Shown here in pieces: positions 12,905 through 24,437 of a DNA stretch of 64,000 bases. Below the pieces are notes generated by a model. It did not search any database. It had not been told where the DNA came from and saw nothing but the letters and a program-made list of their open reading frames with translations. Source of the DNA: Filosporella fistucella (Eukaryota > Ascomycota > Leotiomycetes > Helotiales); NCBI GenBank assembly GCA_030077755.1, contig JAQJZZ010000012.1, forward strand, positions 186,001 through 250,000. The letters are read 5' to 3'. Position 1 is the stretch's first letter. Every line of letters begins with the position of its first letter. The position numbers and the translations under genes were made by a program.

Positions 12905-13915
12905 ATGGCGTCTATGGCTGATAAACTCAAGAGCGGGGCAGTAGTCAGACCAGCTGATCTGACGAGGGAGATTCAGGTTATCGGTGCTGGATTCGGTCGA
13001 ACTGGGACAATGTCTTTTTCTGCAGCTGTGGAAAAATTACTTGGAGGACCGGTTTATCATTCTGGCACCATCGTTTTTCAAGATGAGGAAAGTAAGCGTT
13101 CTTCTCTCTCCTGGTACTCTAGTGTACGGAGCCGGTTTCCCTGACATGGTGAACAGAGACAATTAGAACATGGGATCGAATTCTTGAACCGAATGCTTCT
13201 CCGGAAGTCATCAAAGAGAATTTGGGAGAGATTTTGCAGGGTTATGTGGGTGTTACTGACACATGGGCTGCGACTTTCACCCCTGAGATGTTGGAAATGT
13301 ACCCAAATGCCGTTGTTATTTGCACTGTCAGAGATCCCGATTCTTGGTGGAAGAGCTGGAATGGTTTGACGGGACGAGCACCACCTGTTTGGTTTATGAA
13401 GTTGTTGTTATTTCCGGTTCCAGTCTTCAGAGTCTTTCCCGGAGCTTTGGACAAGATGCATAAGAAGTGAGCTCTTGGCTTAGAGATTCGAAAATTAACA
13501 TGTTGCTGACAGAAAACAGGTTGTGTGGATATTATGGTGTAGATCCTCCGAGTGAGCCTACCGGTCCTAGTGAGTGTCGATTGATTACAAGTACAGCCCT
13601 GAAGCTAAAATCCATGTAGAATGGATAGAATATCACTCCGACTGGCTGACCCGTATCGTTCCTTCCGAGAGACTTTATTTCTTCAACGTCAAAGAAGGCT
13701 GGGAGCCACTTTGCAAAATCCTCAAAGTCCCAGTCCCAAACGAACCATTTCCGAGGGTGAACGAAGCGGCGGCGATGGACGAGCTTGGAGTTTTTATCAT
13801 GCAACAGGTTCGATATCGATGGGGTGTCATCTTTGTTGGGTTTTTGATCCTAGCAGTCACCGTTTTTGGAGCGAGAGGATGGCTTGTGCTGGAGAAAATT
13901 AGCGGGGTCAAATAG
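12905..13915 (+). CDS. Sulfotransferase-fold P-loop protein with C-terminal membrane anchor, frame broken once
   Basis: The ATG at 12905 is followed by IQVIGAGFGRTGTMS, the 5' phosphosulfate-binding P-loop of the fungal Sulfotransfer_4 group (often mislabelled as NAD-dependent epimerase). Exons are 12905-13091, 13157-13466 and a third from 13520. Exon 2 carries the VRDPDSWWKSW region. Exon 3 reads through LCGYYGVDPPSE, but the clear remainder (YKYSPEAKIHVEW, then GWEPLC and PVPNEPFPRVNE, then a hydrophobic tail at ~13815-13885) lies in another frame from ~13574 to the stop at 13915. No normal-sized intron joins the two frames. The alternative intron 13467-13596 (130 bp) restores the frame but deletes about 20 conserved residues. 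So the copy is either frameshifted or carries an atypical splice. Members of this group are of mostly unknown substrate. Confidence 0.7.
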
Positions 13916-13996
13916 GAAACTCGAGGAAATTGGGATAGGTAAGCTCATCTTGGATAATAGAGCTCTTTTGGATATCGCATTACAGATTGTGTGCCA

Positions 13997-14889
13997 CTAC
14001 CCTTCGAACATAGGAATCTTCCTTATATACATATCATGTTTCATGAAATTCTCCAGTTCTGAAGTTCGAGACAAATTCTGAAGCTTGAGATATTGGCGAT
14101 ATAAACTGTTTTCTTTCAAAACAAGAGACCGAAATGCGTACATTTTTAATGGCGCAACAGCTCGATTTCGGAGAAAGTTTGCTTTGATAAGTTCTATCTT
14201 ATAATATAGCTTCCTCCCTGCTTGCGGTGCTATTTCCACTCCACATACCCGCGACCACCTCCGGAAGTACCAAATCTCACGCTCTTCCTTACTTCCAAAT
14301 TCCTGACTCTTCTCATATTCGACGTAGTCACATCGACATGCTTGACTATCACAATGGCAGACCTCTCTGATACCAACAGGCAAGAAAGTACACCAAGGGA
14401 CAAACATCATCGCTCCGGTCCGAAGATTCTCAACTGCGTATTCAAAATGAAAGAACCCTTGCACGCGGTCTTTCTTTTTATAAATAATCTTACAATTATC
14501 GTCAACCTCGGTGAGGGAGGTGAGGTCTGGTGTGTCTTGGAGCTTTCTCATATCCTTTGTGATTCGCTTGATTTGGAGAATCGCTCCAACTTTCTGCCCT
14601 TCAACGGAGAGAGGGTCAGCAACGAAAGTAGCTGTGTCTTGGGTATCCAGGTGAGGTTCTGTGGATAGGACCGCGCTGAAGGTGTCAGTTGCATCTCGAG
14701 CAAGATGTGTAGATGCGATGATGGACTGGCGGGCTCGGTGGTGTTTGAGCCTGTGATCGTGGCAGCAGTTGTAGCCTTGCTGACCAATTGCATGTGTTCC
14801 TTGGGAGTGGTCATGCTGGAAGAAGTAGGGTCTGGACGTGTGAATTCACACGGCTCTTGTGGGTATGGTAGATAAACAGTGATGCACAT
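13997..14889 (-). CDS. Weak candidate: Cys/His-rich hypothetical protein, frame unresolved
   Basis: On the minus strand a long open frame (~14840 down to 13997) follows a short ATG-led frame starting at 14889 (MCITVYLPYP...). The two are offset by one base or a very small intron near 14845. The joined product would be rich in Cys and His in its first 60 residues, then have a helical, charged middle. Such MC-initiated small Cys/His-rich proteins are common unannotated genes in leotiomycetes; I do not recognise the family. A good GTATGT donor at ~15239 and an acceptor at ~14903 suggest a spliced 5' leader. An in-frame intron of 60 bp near 14500 is also possible. This may instead be a decayed gene. 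Confidence 0.3.
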
Positions 14890-15318
14890 TTTTCGATTCT
14901 GCGAATTAGGTGCAGTATTTGAGAGCAGCAGTAAAATTGAGGGAATCTGAATATCTCTAGAGGAACCTGGCTTCAAGGAGAGTATTGTGAAAATTTTGAA
15001 CAATGATTTTAAGGGCAGAGTTGTTCCAACATTGAGTTTCGCAAAGGGACAGCCTCTCGTCTGTTTGGCAATACCGAGAACTGTCTCGGATCGTCGCAGC
15101 AGGAGATGCAAATCGAGGATAAGAACGAGAAAGGACAAGGACTCAGGAGAGATCAATAAAAAACAGTGGAGACTGAATCCAGACAAACAAGTGGGGCTCA
15201 GATATATTGAAAGAAAGCCTACATACCGTTGTCGACAATGATCCTCGAAAGGTATCATATCACACTCAGAGTCTCAAAACTCGTTGGCAAACTCAGCGTT
15301 ATTTGAAACTACACAAAA

Positions 15319-16363
15319 TTACAAAGCTAGAGGCTGACTAAGGTCAAACTCAAGCCCAACAGAGAGCTGAGGAACTTGAGTATACTCTGACTGTTTGAGA
15401 CAGTACCTCGTATCCTGCAGTGCCTATCTTGATCAGTAAAGTTCTCTCCTAAGAAAAATGGAAGACCTACATCTAGATACGTAGGATTCTCAACTCTCTT
15501 CATAGTCTGCAAGAAAGCCCAAGACATCGCTCCCTCACTCGTGCCATTAATCGTAGCATCTGCACTAGTCTGATCATCCCGACATCCAGAAAACATGGTA
15601 ACCATTTTATGTTCCCTGGCATACGCCGCATAATCATCTACATCATCTAATCCAGCCGGTTCTGATTCTCCCATGTGTTTGAAACTGCGAAAGAAGGATG
15701 TAGCACCCGCGTACAGATCTTCTGCTTCAGCAAGCTTGTTGAAGCTGAATCCACCTCGGAAAAGCGCATTCGCTTCGCCGAGAAGTTGAGCACCTTGCTT
15801 CAGATTGTCCATGAGGTTTACATTGCCTTCATCGTCGCTGCGGTAGACGAAGGGGAGTTCTAGGGCTGAGCCGGAGTGGCAGCAATCTAGGATCACGAAG
15901 AGAGTGCTATTTGGTGGTAATCGAGAAACGAGATGTTCATGTAGGACATCACTATCAATTTGACCTCGTTCAGCAAAATCGACTGGGCAGATGGTATCGA
16001 GGACTCCGGATGGATGATTTCCCGTAGGATCTTGAACTTGTCCTCCATGTCCAGAGTAATGAAAGAAGTTGCAAGTTCCAGGCTCGCTCACAAGCCAGTC
16101 AATAGCAGCCTGTAATTCAATCAGTGAGAGAAAAGCAATATGTGATCACGTGAATGGATTCATACCAGCATATTGTGCCCTGTTGGGTAGTACGGCCCCT
16201 CCTGGTCATCTCTGAGTATGATTTGAGATCGAGGATCATCAGAGTAACTCCTATAGCTCAGAAATTCAGCAATATTCTCAACGTCCCGATGACATCCGCG
16301 TAATTCATTCTCAGATCCAGTGTAGTTGATACCAATGAGGAGAGACTTCTTGCGCTGTGACAT
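15319..16363 (-). CDS. MCA1: Metacaspase (C14 family cysteine protease), no prodomain
   Basis: Exons run 16363-16166, 16109-15471 and 15423-15319 on the minus strand and give 313 residues. Residues 5-25 (KKSLLIGINYTGSENELRGC) are the standard start of the p20 domain. The catalytic His is in HYSGHGG (~87) and the catalytic Cys in LDCCHSGS (~143). The p10 part includes MVTMFSGCRDDQTSAD and ends with PQLSVGLEFDL. Metacaspases cleave after Arg or Lys and act in protein-aggregate clearance, ageing and stress-induced death. Most fungal type I metacaspases carry 100 or more residues of Pro/Gln/Tyr-rich prodomain; here the first ATG is only four residues before the core. An upstream prodomain exon was not found. 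The last acceptor (ATAG before GCACTG) is chosen because it yields the conserved ALQDTR join. Confidence 0.9.
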
Positions 16364-17080
16364 GGTTGGCTATATGGCAGGAGGTCTGATTTTCAATGGG
16401 GATATAGTGTCGGAGGGAGGTAAAGGGTGAAGATATACGTATTACGTCTAGCAAAGTCGTGAATCACAAAAGGTTACGACTTACCTGTCGTCCACGGTGA
16501 ATAACGCATGAAGTGGGTCAAGCGCCAACTAATAATAGTATGCAGCGCGGTTGAAACAAAAACATGACAAATCATAGCTCCCATTCTTGTGTCGCGAGCT
16601 TGCGATATTTTCCTTGCAATTTACCCGTCCCCATTTCCGTCGAAATAATATATTCTTGGCATATCCACCCCACATAGGTACCCCTCGTCGATTCCCAGCG
16701 TCATCAGTGTAAAGAAATATGAAGGAAAATCAACACTAAAGATTCTCGAATATCGGCCTGAATTTTAGACGTGTTACGAGATGCTGAAATTTATTAAAAA
16801 GGCAGCTCTATGGAAAGTGTAAAATGTAGGAATGCCTACCAACTGATTTAGGGGCCATGTAGTTTTGCAATCACAATACATGGAAACCACGAATAGCGAG
16901 ACAGAATATTGATATGGGCGAAACATGCTGATATGTATTGCATTGCTACGAAAGCCAAACGTGCGTAAGACTCATGAGGTCCCAAAGACCAATAAGCAAC
17001 GCCCCCAATGCTGCCAAATTTCACGCTGAAAATGTTACTCCTCCAACACCCCCAAATATCACTTTAGGTTCGTTCATAAT
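16364..17080. other. Intergenic, metacaspase promoter side
   Basis: This 717 bp stretch lies between the metacaspase start and the SGT1 stop, both on the minus strand. It must hold the metacaspase promoter. I found no upstream exon that could supply a prodomain, no tRNA and no repeat. Confidence 0.5.
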
Positions 17081-18319
17081 TTACTCGCCCCATTTCTTGG
17101 CTACCATTCCCTCAGGTGGTTGAGTCTCAAAGGTCTTGCTACCAACATCACTCCAGGAAGTGCTCAAGCTAGTACCGTTACTTTCTTGGTAACTCTTCAT
17201 CATGGCTCTCTTGGTATCTGGATCCGCATCCTTGTATAGTTTCTTGAAAAAGTCGTCTACACCTTCCTCATCCTCAACTTCTTCCTTGCTAACAACCGTA
17301 TCCCAGTTCTTTGGTCCTGTGCGAGAAGAGGTTGGGTAGGCAGGTGCTACGTCCTTCTTCAATGCTGGATTGAGTACTTCATCGGGGATCTTGGATGCGT
17401 TCTCAGTATTTGCAGGGGCAGAAATGATTTCGGTGCCTTCAAGAGATGACCATTTAAGACCTGGCTTAGCTTTGTGAAGGACGATTTCGATCTTGTGAGG
17501 GGTAATTCGGAAGCTTGATTTTGAGGCATCGACCTCAGAAAAGAATGGATCGATGGTATAGTCGTATGTGCTATCAGATACAGCTACAGGAAAGCTGACC
17601 TCGAGCTATGTCTTGTTAGGTATTATCGCAGATCACATTGTGGTACAACTTACACTTCCAGACTCAATCTTGACTTCTGCATTCTCCTTGGGAATACCCT
17701 TTGCAAAGATCTCGATTGTGACTGTATTTGTGGACTGGTACCATTCTTGTCTAACCTTCTCCTTGGGAGTCGCAGTTGGGGGTTTCGGGGCTATGGTTGT
17801 AGCTGAAACAGGTTCCTTTCCCTTGCCATTAAGATCTACCTTCTTCTCGTCGGGTTTTGGGTTCGCAGACTCCTGGGCCACTTCTACAACTTTGTCCGGA
17901 ATCTTTTTTGCGGTCTTCTGATTACATTCTGCATCATCGCCACCAGCTTTGTCGAAATCAGATTTGACCTTCGCCACCCAAAGAGTTAAGCCCTTTTCCT
18001 TCTCATTATATTCATTGCACCAGTGGAGGCAGAGCCTCGAATCACCGTATCGACCTAGACCGTGATATGCAATAGCTCGTCGGAAGTGTGCAGTTGCCAT
18101 AAGGTCGCGTTTGCCACGGCTGATTGCTGCGAGAAGAGCATTATCGGCATCTGCAAGGGATAAATCATACTTTCCAGTCCTTTGATATGCGATTGATCGC
18201 CATGTCAGCCAGAGTGGTGACTGAGACTCCTTCAAAGCTTTGGTGAGAAAGTTGATGGCGGCGGGGTAATCTGAGCGTTGAATGGCAGCTTGGCCTTTTA
18301 CCGCATCGCTGTTCGACAT
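17081..18319 (-). CDS. SGT1: SGT1 co-chaperone (TPR, CS and SGS domains)
   Basis: Two exons, 18319-17654 and 17605-17081, give 396 residues. Residues 1-125 form TPR repeats (AINFLTKALKESQSPLWL, YDLSLADADNAL). A charged linker follows. The CS domain (VRQEWYQSTNTVTIEIFAKG ... KIEIVLHKAKPGLKWSSLEG) spans ~190-285. The SGS tail contains NWDTVV, DDFFKKLYKDADPDTKRAMMKSYQESNGTSLSTSW and KTFETQPPEG. SGT1 bridges Hsp90 and SCF/kinetochore assembly (Skp1) and also supports cAMP signalling. All three domains are intact and the length is normal. Confidence 0.95.
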
Positions 18320-18816
18320 GGTGCTGACTTCCCACTCTAGGTCCTTTTCGTTTGGATTGTAACTTCAACGTTGAAGCAGAAGATCAACTGTATCTGTTGG
18401 GTGTTTATTGTTGGAACATTGCGGATCAGGCAGTTCGATTCTTCGAGAAATCGACTTCAGCCTTGCAATTGCCAGCCGTGACCGCCTGCTTCCAGGCTAT
18501 TCTTCGGAATTACAGTGGCTGCTCCCGGGTCAGGCCATGGCTTCGGGGAACTACGGTGAATGTTCCATGGTTTGAACGGGATTGTTCCTCACTAGAAGCT
18601 CAAGGAACCGAGGGGGATAGCTTTAATAGATATCAGCACCTAGTAATAAAGCAAGTGCAGTTTGGTGCCATCGTGGACTGTGGGATAGAGTTACATCAAA
18701 GATATCAAAGATATTCATTGCATCAGTATCGAATCTCCTCTTTTATCCCATCATATTAAATATTATATGTAAACTATCTAATGATACCCATACCTCAACA
18801 CCCTTGCCAATGTCCC
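18320..18816. other. Intergenic, SGT1 promoter and ERG7 3' end
   Basis: These 497 bp lie upstream of SGT1 and downstream of ERG7 (both minus strand). An open frame at 18352-18759 has no recognisable content and overlaps the expected SGT1 5' UTR. No other feature was seen. Confidence 0.5.
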
Positions 18817-21258
18817 TTAAAGTAGAGCGATATCTCCATATCGCTTTGCAAACATACCCAATGCTTTTATCGGAAATATGAATTTGTAGTTTGGATACGA
18901 AATCATACAGCTCTTATTGAAAACTCCTTCTATAGCCTCTTGCAACCATTCACCATTTGGCTGCTGTCGACTCATGATGAGTTTTAGACCCCTCTCTATT
19001 GGTTCTCGGTGAGGGTAATGTGCCTCGAGCAACGATATCACTGCCCAGGCAGTCATTACCACTTGAGAGCCAGTAGGGTGCTCGACGTAGGTTGCTGTCT
19101 CACAAGACTAAATGTTGTTAGCATTTTCCTTACGGAAATGGGGAATATTTACTCGGTAACTTTCAGACCACCCGCCATCCTCCCTCTGCTTTGCAATGAG
19201 AAAATCACATCCGGCCTGCGAGAACTCGCTGTTCTCGTAATACTCGCCAATACTGGCCAGACTCTCCAAGGCAAACATGCTGGCATATGTAAAGCAGATT
19301 CCCCAGCTGCCATACCAACTTCCATCCTCGAATTGTGCATCCTTGATATACTGGACTGCTCTATCTTTGAACGCCTTTATGTCTGCTGTCCGATAATCTG
19401 GATAATGTTTTGTGAAAAGGGAGAGTGCAGTGACCACGGCCGTGGTGCATTCTGGGTAATCATATTCGATCATGATTCTCCCAAACACCTCAGCAGCATT
19501 CAACATCTCAAGGCGTTCAGATCCTCTTGTTGGCTCATAAGATGCACATCCGCCAGATTCATTTTGGTAGGTCAGCAACGTATCGATAGCATCGTAAATT
19601 CGTTGATCATCCAGCAATGTTGGATATCCTGGAGTCCGCTGAAGCAGGAGAACGGCTTTTAGTGCTTCGGATATGCAGTCACTGACAGCATATCCTTGGT
19701 CCTTATTGCTGAATGCCCACCCTCCTTTTCGTTGTTGACGGTAACAGATAGCCTGGTCATCCACATTTTCACGCATTTGCTGATCGTCCAGAAATTCCAA
19801 AGCTTTGGTCAACATTGGTCGCCATTTCGGATCCTCAGCCAGACCAGCATCCATTACGGCTTGAATCAAGAAGGCCGTATCCCAGCATTGAACTCCGTTG
19901 GTACCATTGACCAGCATACCCTCATTTTTGACCCATAGGAAATCTGCCAGCCTGTCTCGATGGCGTTGAACCGAGTATGCATTTGCCCCTTCCTTAATAT
20001 AGCACACAAGCATGTTCATCGGAGAATTGACGGGGGCAAGATCAGAGTAATCAGTATTCTTATCTTCCATCTGAACCAGCTTCCACACCCAATCCTCAGC
20101 TCGTTTTGCCAGTGCATTTGTTCTTGTGAAGGGAACATGAATATTGACAAGAATCCAATTGGCAGTCTTCAGAAGCCATGACTTGGGGTGGTAGTTGTCT
20201 TTTTCATAAATCGTGTTGGCATGACTCGCCCATTGGATCGATTCGTAAGGCTCAACGAACAGTTCCTGGCGAAGAGAGCGGATCAGAGGAGTCTCCTTAT
20301 ATGTCCAACGCTGGGACCAGATGAAGGACATTGGAAGATACACCATTCGCATGTGAATCCACCAGCGCCAAGGTGCGAATGGGACCCAATCAGGCAGAAG
20401 CCAAAACTCTGGAGGAGCAGGGTTGACAATATCCCATTGACAGACTCCCAACACGCTGAGCCAGAATTTTGCCCAATGTGGACCAGCCTTTGCACCGCCC
20501 ATCTTGTGTAGAGTACCTCTCGCCTTGATCATTCGAGGTTCTTCCTCGCTGACTCCCAACAGACGTAATACAGTGTAATTCATAACAGTCCCGAATACTG
20601 TGCTTTCACCCTCGATATGTAGCCCCCATCCACCATCATCAGGGTGTGCCCTTGCGAATAGATAATTTTTCATTTCGGTCGCAATTTCATCTGGTATCTC
20701 GGTCTCCGTGACATACCATGTTATAACGATGCCAGGGAGCAAGAACATCGGTCCACCATATTCACAACCCCAATTACCAGGTGGCAGCTGTAGATGTTGG
20801 AAGAACTCGAGGCCATTCTTGACCGAATCAAGGGGTGTTTTCGCCAGTGGAAGTTCAGGCAGGTTCTTTTTCAAGTCAGCATAGATTCAAGACACGGTCA
20901 AATGGATGCAAACAGTGGGCAGGCCGAGGAACCATTTGTCTGCAATCGATTGAGGCCATTCTTCGACATCTTCGTCGTCTTTCAAGTAGTGCCATGTCTG
21001 TCTTCCCCTCTCATCAAGCAATCTCCAACGTGAATAATCAGTACGCTCTGATAGCTTCGGCCGCTTCGCAGAGGTTGTTTCTGATCCGGTTTCATCGATT
21101 GAACGCTTTTCTCCAGCTTTAGAATTGTTCATCGACTTCAGAACTCCATTGGTGCCTGGTGTCTTGCTCTTCCCGTTAGGGATCTCCATAACTTGGTTTG
21201 CAAGCAACGGCTCTTTCTCAGGCACAACAACATCAATGGATTTTGTAGTGGACTTCAT
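18817..21258 (-). CDS. ERG7: Lanosterol synthase (oxidosqualene cyclase)
   Basis: Exons 21258-20914, 20865-19153 and 19107-18817 give 782 residues. The enzyme cyclises (S)-2,3-oxidosqualene to lanosterol in ergosterol synthesis, on the ER membrane or lipid droplets. Visible marks are GRQTWHYL, the [21 protein letters not shown] segment, the catalytic Asp near residue 511 in VSDCISE (equivalent to yeast D456), and QW repeats such as QREDGGWSE and QPNGEWLQE. The N-terminal ~65 residues (Lys/Ser-rich, ending [15 protein letters not shown]) are longer than in yeast, which explains the extra length. The first intron (20913-20866) has a weak GTTTGC donor, but only it gives the conserved GLPT/NLPELP join. 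It is divergent from SPO11 across 511 bp. Confidence 0.95.
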
Positions 21259-21769
21259 TGTTGAATATGTTATGCCCTCAGATCATTGCAAGTCGAGAAA
21301 CGACAACTGCAATAAGAGGCGGTCGAAAGAGAAGGGTTACTACGGGTGTAGGGGGACATGTGTCGTATTCGTACTTAGGATTTTGATCGCCAGGGGTCTG
21401 TCCAAGAAAGGCATTCCCGGCAATCTGATAGCGGCCGCCGGATCTTGGTTCCTGTTCCCCACCACCCAGCCCACCAGCATCTCTTCCTCTTTCTATATCT
21501 CCTCTTACACCTCCCAGCTCTGGGTAAATTTGGAGCCAAAATACACAAATCAAGCTCGATTTTCCAATTAATTTGTCGAGTGATGATTTTCCCTGCAAAT
21601 TATTTCTCTTACAGATTCATTCCGGTCATCCGGGATTGGTGCTTGACACAAATTTTGCTATTCATACTTACAGTACAGTCGATCAACCTACATGAGGGTA
21701 AGAGCTAGATTGGCTGCCGAAAGAGTCAAATTTTAACGTTCGAGACCGGCCCTCCTCTCCTGTTTAGTG
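21259..21769. other. Divergent promoter region between ERG7 and SPO11
   Basis: These 511 bp separate the start codons of ERG7 (minus) and SPO11 (plus). A vegetative sterol gene and a meiosis-specific gene therefore share an upstream region. Pyrimidine-rich tracts lie around 21460-21530. I could not assign specific factor sites. Confidence 0.6.
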
Positions 21770-23194
21770 ATGAGACCCAATCAGACTGGGGCGGTAGTTG
21801 CCAAGATAGAGAATATTTTCGAATCTCTCACGGACTGCATGCTGGATGACAAGAAGGAGCTTGTGATCCAACTCAAAACGAGACGACATGTCATTGCAAA
21901 TCAAAACGACAATGGAGAGGAGATTGTGGGTCAGGATACGAACCGAAACATCAGAACGCTCAAATTTCCAAGCAAGAACCCACGAGAGGCGTGGAAATTC
22001 AGTGAGTGTCCAGCGGAGAACTTATAAAATGAGCTGACATTTCGGTGAAGCTGCACTTCTTCGAGTACTTGAGCTATCCCATGATGCTCTGGTCAATGGC
22101 GTTGTTACTACAAAAAGGTTTCCGCTGAACATAAGGACACCTTCAAATCCATCCTTTTCCTACCTTTTCGCTACCCAATGCCACTTCAACAATTCCCATT
22201 GCTAACTTTTGTCAGAGACATATATTATCGGGATCCTGATTTGTTCATTAAGCAAATCGTTGTGGATCGTTTCGTGGATGACATCGCTTATACTTTTGGT
22301 GTAAACCGAGATGCTCTCAACGTAGTCAGTCCAACCCAAGAACCCAATCTACTCAGACTAACACTCCAAAGGTGGCTACTGCAAAGGGGGTAACAGTTGG
22401 GTCGTTCAAAATTATGAAGCAGGATGGTAGCATTGTCGATTTTGGGGTTGAGCCTAATGTCATACAATGTGATACCACCGTACCCCAATTGCTGACATCT
22501 GTAGGGGTTATTTGTTCCGAACGCTAGAGACATATTTTCAATTGCCATTGGCGAGGTTCGCTGGCTTATTGTAATCGAGAAGGAGGTAAGTTAAGTAATA
22601 GACGGTCACATCTTCACCTCTGACATACAAAAGGCGACGTTTCGAACACTTGCCACCAGTAACTACTGGAAAGATTCGGCTTGCGGGAGAGGCATTCTTA
22701 TCACAGTACTATATACACCGAAATGTGATGCGGGCTATACTAACACTTTCAAGGCAAAAGGCTATCCTGACATTCAGACCCGCCAATTCCTTCACCTTTT
22801 TTCTAGCCTTCACCCATCTATACCTATTCTCGCTTTTATGGACTTCGATCCTGATGGTATCGGCATCATGTCCACATACAAGCATGGCTCCCTCAGTCTC
22901 GCTCACGAAACAGATGTTGCTGTTCCTAGTATGAAGTGGCTTGGGGTCCGAAGTAAGGATGTCATCGGCTCGTTTGGAAAGCCACCAGGGCTATTGTCAT
23001 TGTCAGCAAGGGACCGAAGAGTTGCGTTGAGGATGCTAAACAGGAGTTCCATAGGGGTAGAAGGCTCCGACCAAGAATGGAGAAGGGAGTGCCAAGTGAT
23101 GTTGATGTTGAATTTGAAAGCGGAAATTCAAATTGTAGGAAATGGAGAGGAGCTCAGCAAATGGCTTGACGATAAATTACCATTGTACAGTTGA
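21770..23194 (+). CDS. SPO11: Meiotic double-strand break protein Spo11 (Topo VI subunit A family)
   Basis: Seven exons, 21770-22001, 22051-22117, 22216-22324, 22372-22458, 22505-22585, 22634-22705 and 22754-23194, give 362 residues. Spo11 cuts DNA by a tyrosine transesterification to start meiotic recombination. The winged-helix domain carries the catalytic Tyr in TTKRDIYYRDP (103/104); the Toprim domain has the acidic Mg-binding FMDFDPDGIGIMSTYKHG motif. The C-terminus contains LLSLSARDRRVA and the WRRECQVMLMLNLKAEIQ helix typical of the family. Intron 2 (98 bp) has a GTTTCC donor. The ATG at 21770 gives a usual-length N-terminus, but an earlier exon cannot be excluded. The gene looks intact, so the species is probably capable of meiosis. 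Confidence 0.93.
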
Positions 23195-23396
23195 CAATAA
23201 ATTTCTTCTCCCATTCCAAAGGCTACACAGGAATTTCAATATCTCGTTCATACCCCTCTTAGCGCTGATCTCTATGTAAAGATAACGCTACAGACCTCAC
23301 TCCCAGGCGCCAAAACCAAACACTCCACCCATGCATATTCTCGTCTGTGGACCGCTCAACCACAATATCTATTTCACTTTTCATCCGTGATTCCCT

Positions 23397-24001
23397 TCAA
23401 AGCCCCAACATCCGCCTGCATCCCTCCCTAACCCTTTTCTCATACTCTGGTCTCTGTTCCCTCCACATCTTCGCAGCCTCCACATTCGCTGGACTCTCGT
23501 CATTTGGTTCAGCCAACATGCTCATAACAGATATCAAGATCTTCTCTACAGATTGAATGGGTGACCAGCGTTCCGAGGCGTGCTCGTAGTGGTTAGGGTC
23601 ATCTCCAGGCGGGTGGAGGATGGAAATGCAGACGAGTCCTGAAGGGTATACTATTCACACAGGATATCAGCATTGACACTCAACCTCTAGTACTTCCATC
23701 CTGTCACCACTAAGCTAGAGATATGCCATGAAAGAGACAGAGCACGCGACATACCATTTGGATGCCAGACTTCCCCCAAAAATCTCATACTCGGCGGCGC
23801 CAGAGGGTAATCTTTTGGAAATCTCAGTTCGGCTGCGAAGAGTCCTCCTTCGAAAGGTGTGCCTTCTGGGCCGTGAATCAGTGCTTCCCAGTACAAGAGA
23901 TCATCTTCGGAGACAGGACCTGCGGTGATGCCTTCTGGCGGATTATTGGTAAGCGCGCGGTATTCTTGGAGCAGGCGTCGTTGAGCAGTGGTAGATGCCA
24001 T
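23397..24001 (-). CDS. UBC7: Ubiquitin-conjugating enzyme E2, Ubc7/UBE2G type
   Basis: Exons 24001-23755 and 23650-23397 give 166 residues, matching the 165 of yeast Ubc7. The catalytic Cys is residue 90 in [11 protein letters not shown]. It is followed by the acidic-loop insertion ([14 protein letters not shown]) that marks the Ubc7/Cdc34 class, then [18 protein letters not shown]. Ubc7 works with Cue1 and the ligases Hrd1 and Doa10 in ER-associated degradation, including sterol-enzyme turnover. The gene is convergent with SPO11, with 202 bp between stop codons. The 104-bp intron starts with a GTATGT donor and ends at GAATAG. Confidence 0.93.
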
Positions 24002-24437
24002 TGTGTTGCGTGCGTTTTCGAGTGTACAATTAGGGTTGTAGCAGTACTATGCGGTTGGGAGTTGTTGAACTTTATGAATGATGATGCTGGAACGGCTCGG
24101 GGCAGTTGTGGGGTTGACCGCCCCACTGGGATAAGGTAAGGTAGTGGCGATGATTCAGCCATGCTCCAAGCTGGGACAACAAAATATCGAACACGACAAA
24201 CAAACTTGTTCATTTCAGGTTATCTCCTTCTGCTGAACAATGCACGCTTCTTTATCCCTTCTAAACGTGTTTCTCCCATCCACCCAAATAAGAATTACAG
24301 ACAGAGCCGAGTACTGTAAAGAAACAGATGTCTTCAACTTTCCCCTTTTGCCACATACATCTCAAGGCCAGCTTGTTCATCCAAAACCCTGCCAATACTG
24401 ATCCATCTGGCCTAGACAGATATTGTTTAGTTTACAG
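24002..24437. other. Intergenic, UBC7 promoter and 3' flank of the coiled-coil gene
   Basis: These 436 bp separate the UBC7 start from the stop of the next minus-strand gene. Short open frames here have no recognisable content. Confidence 0.5.
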
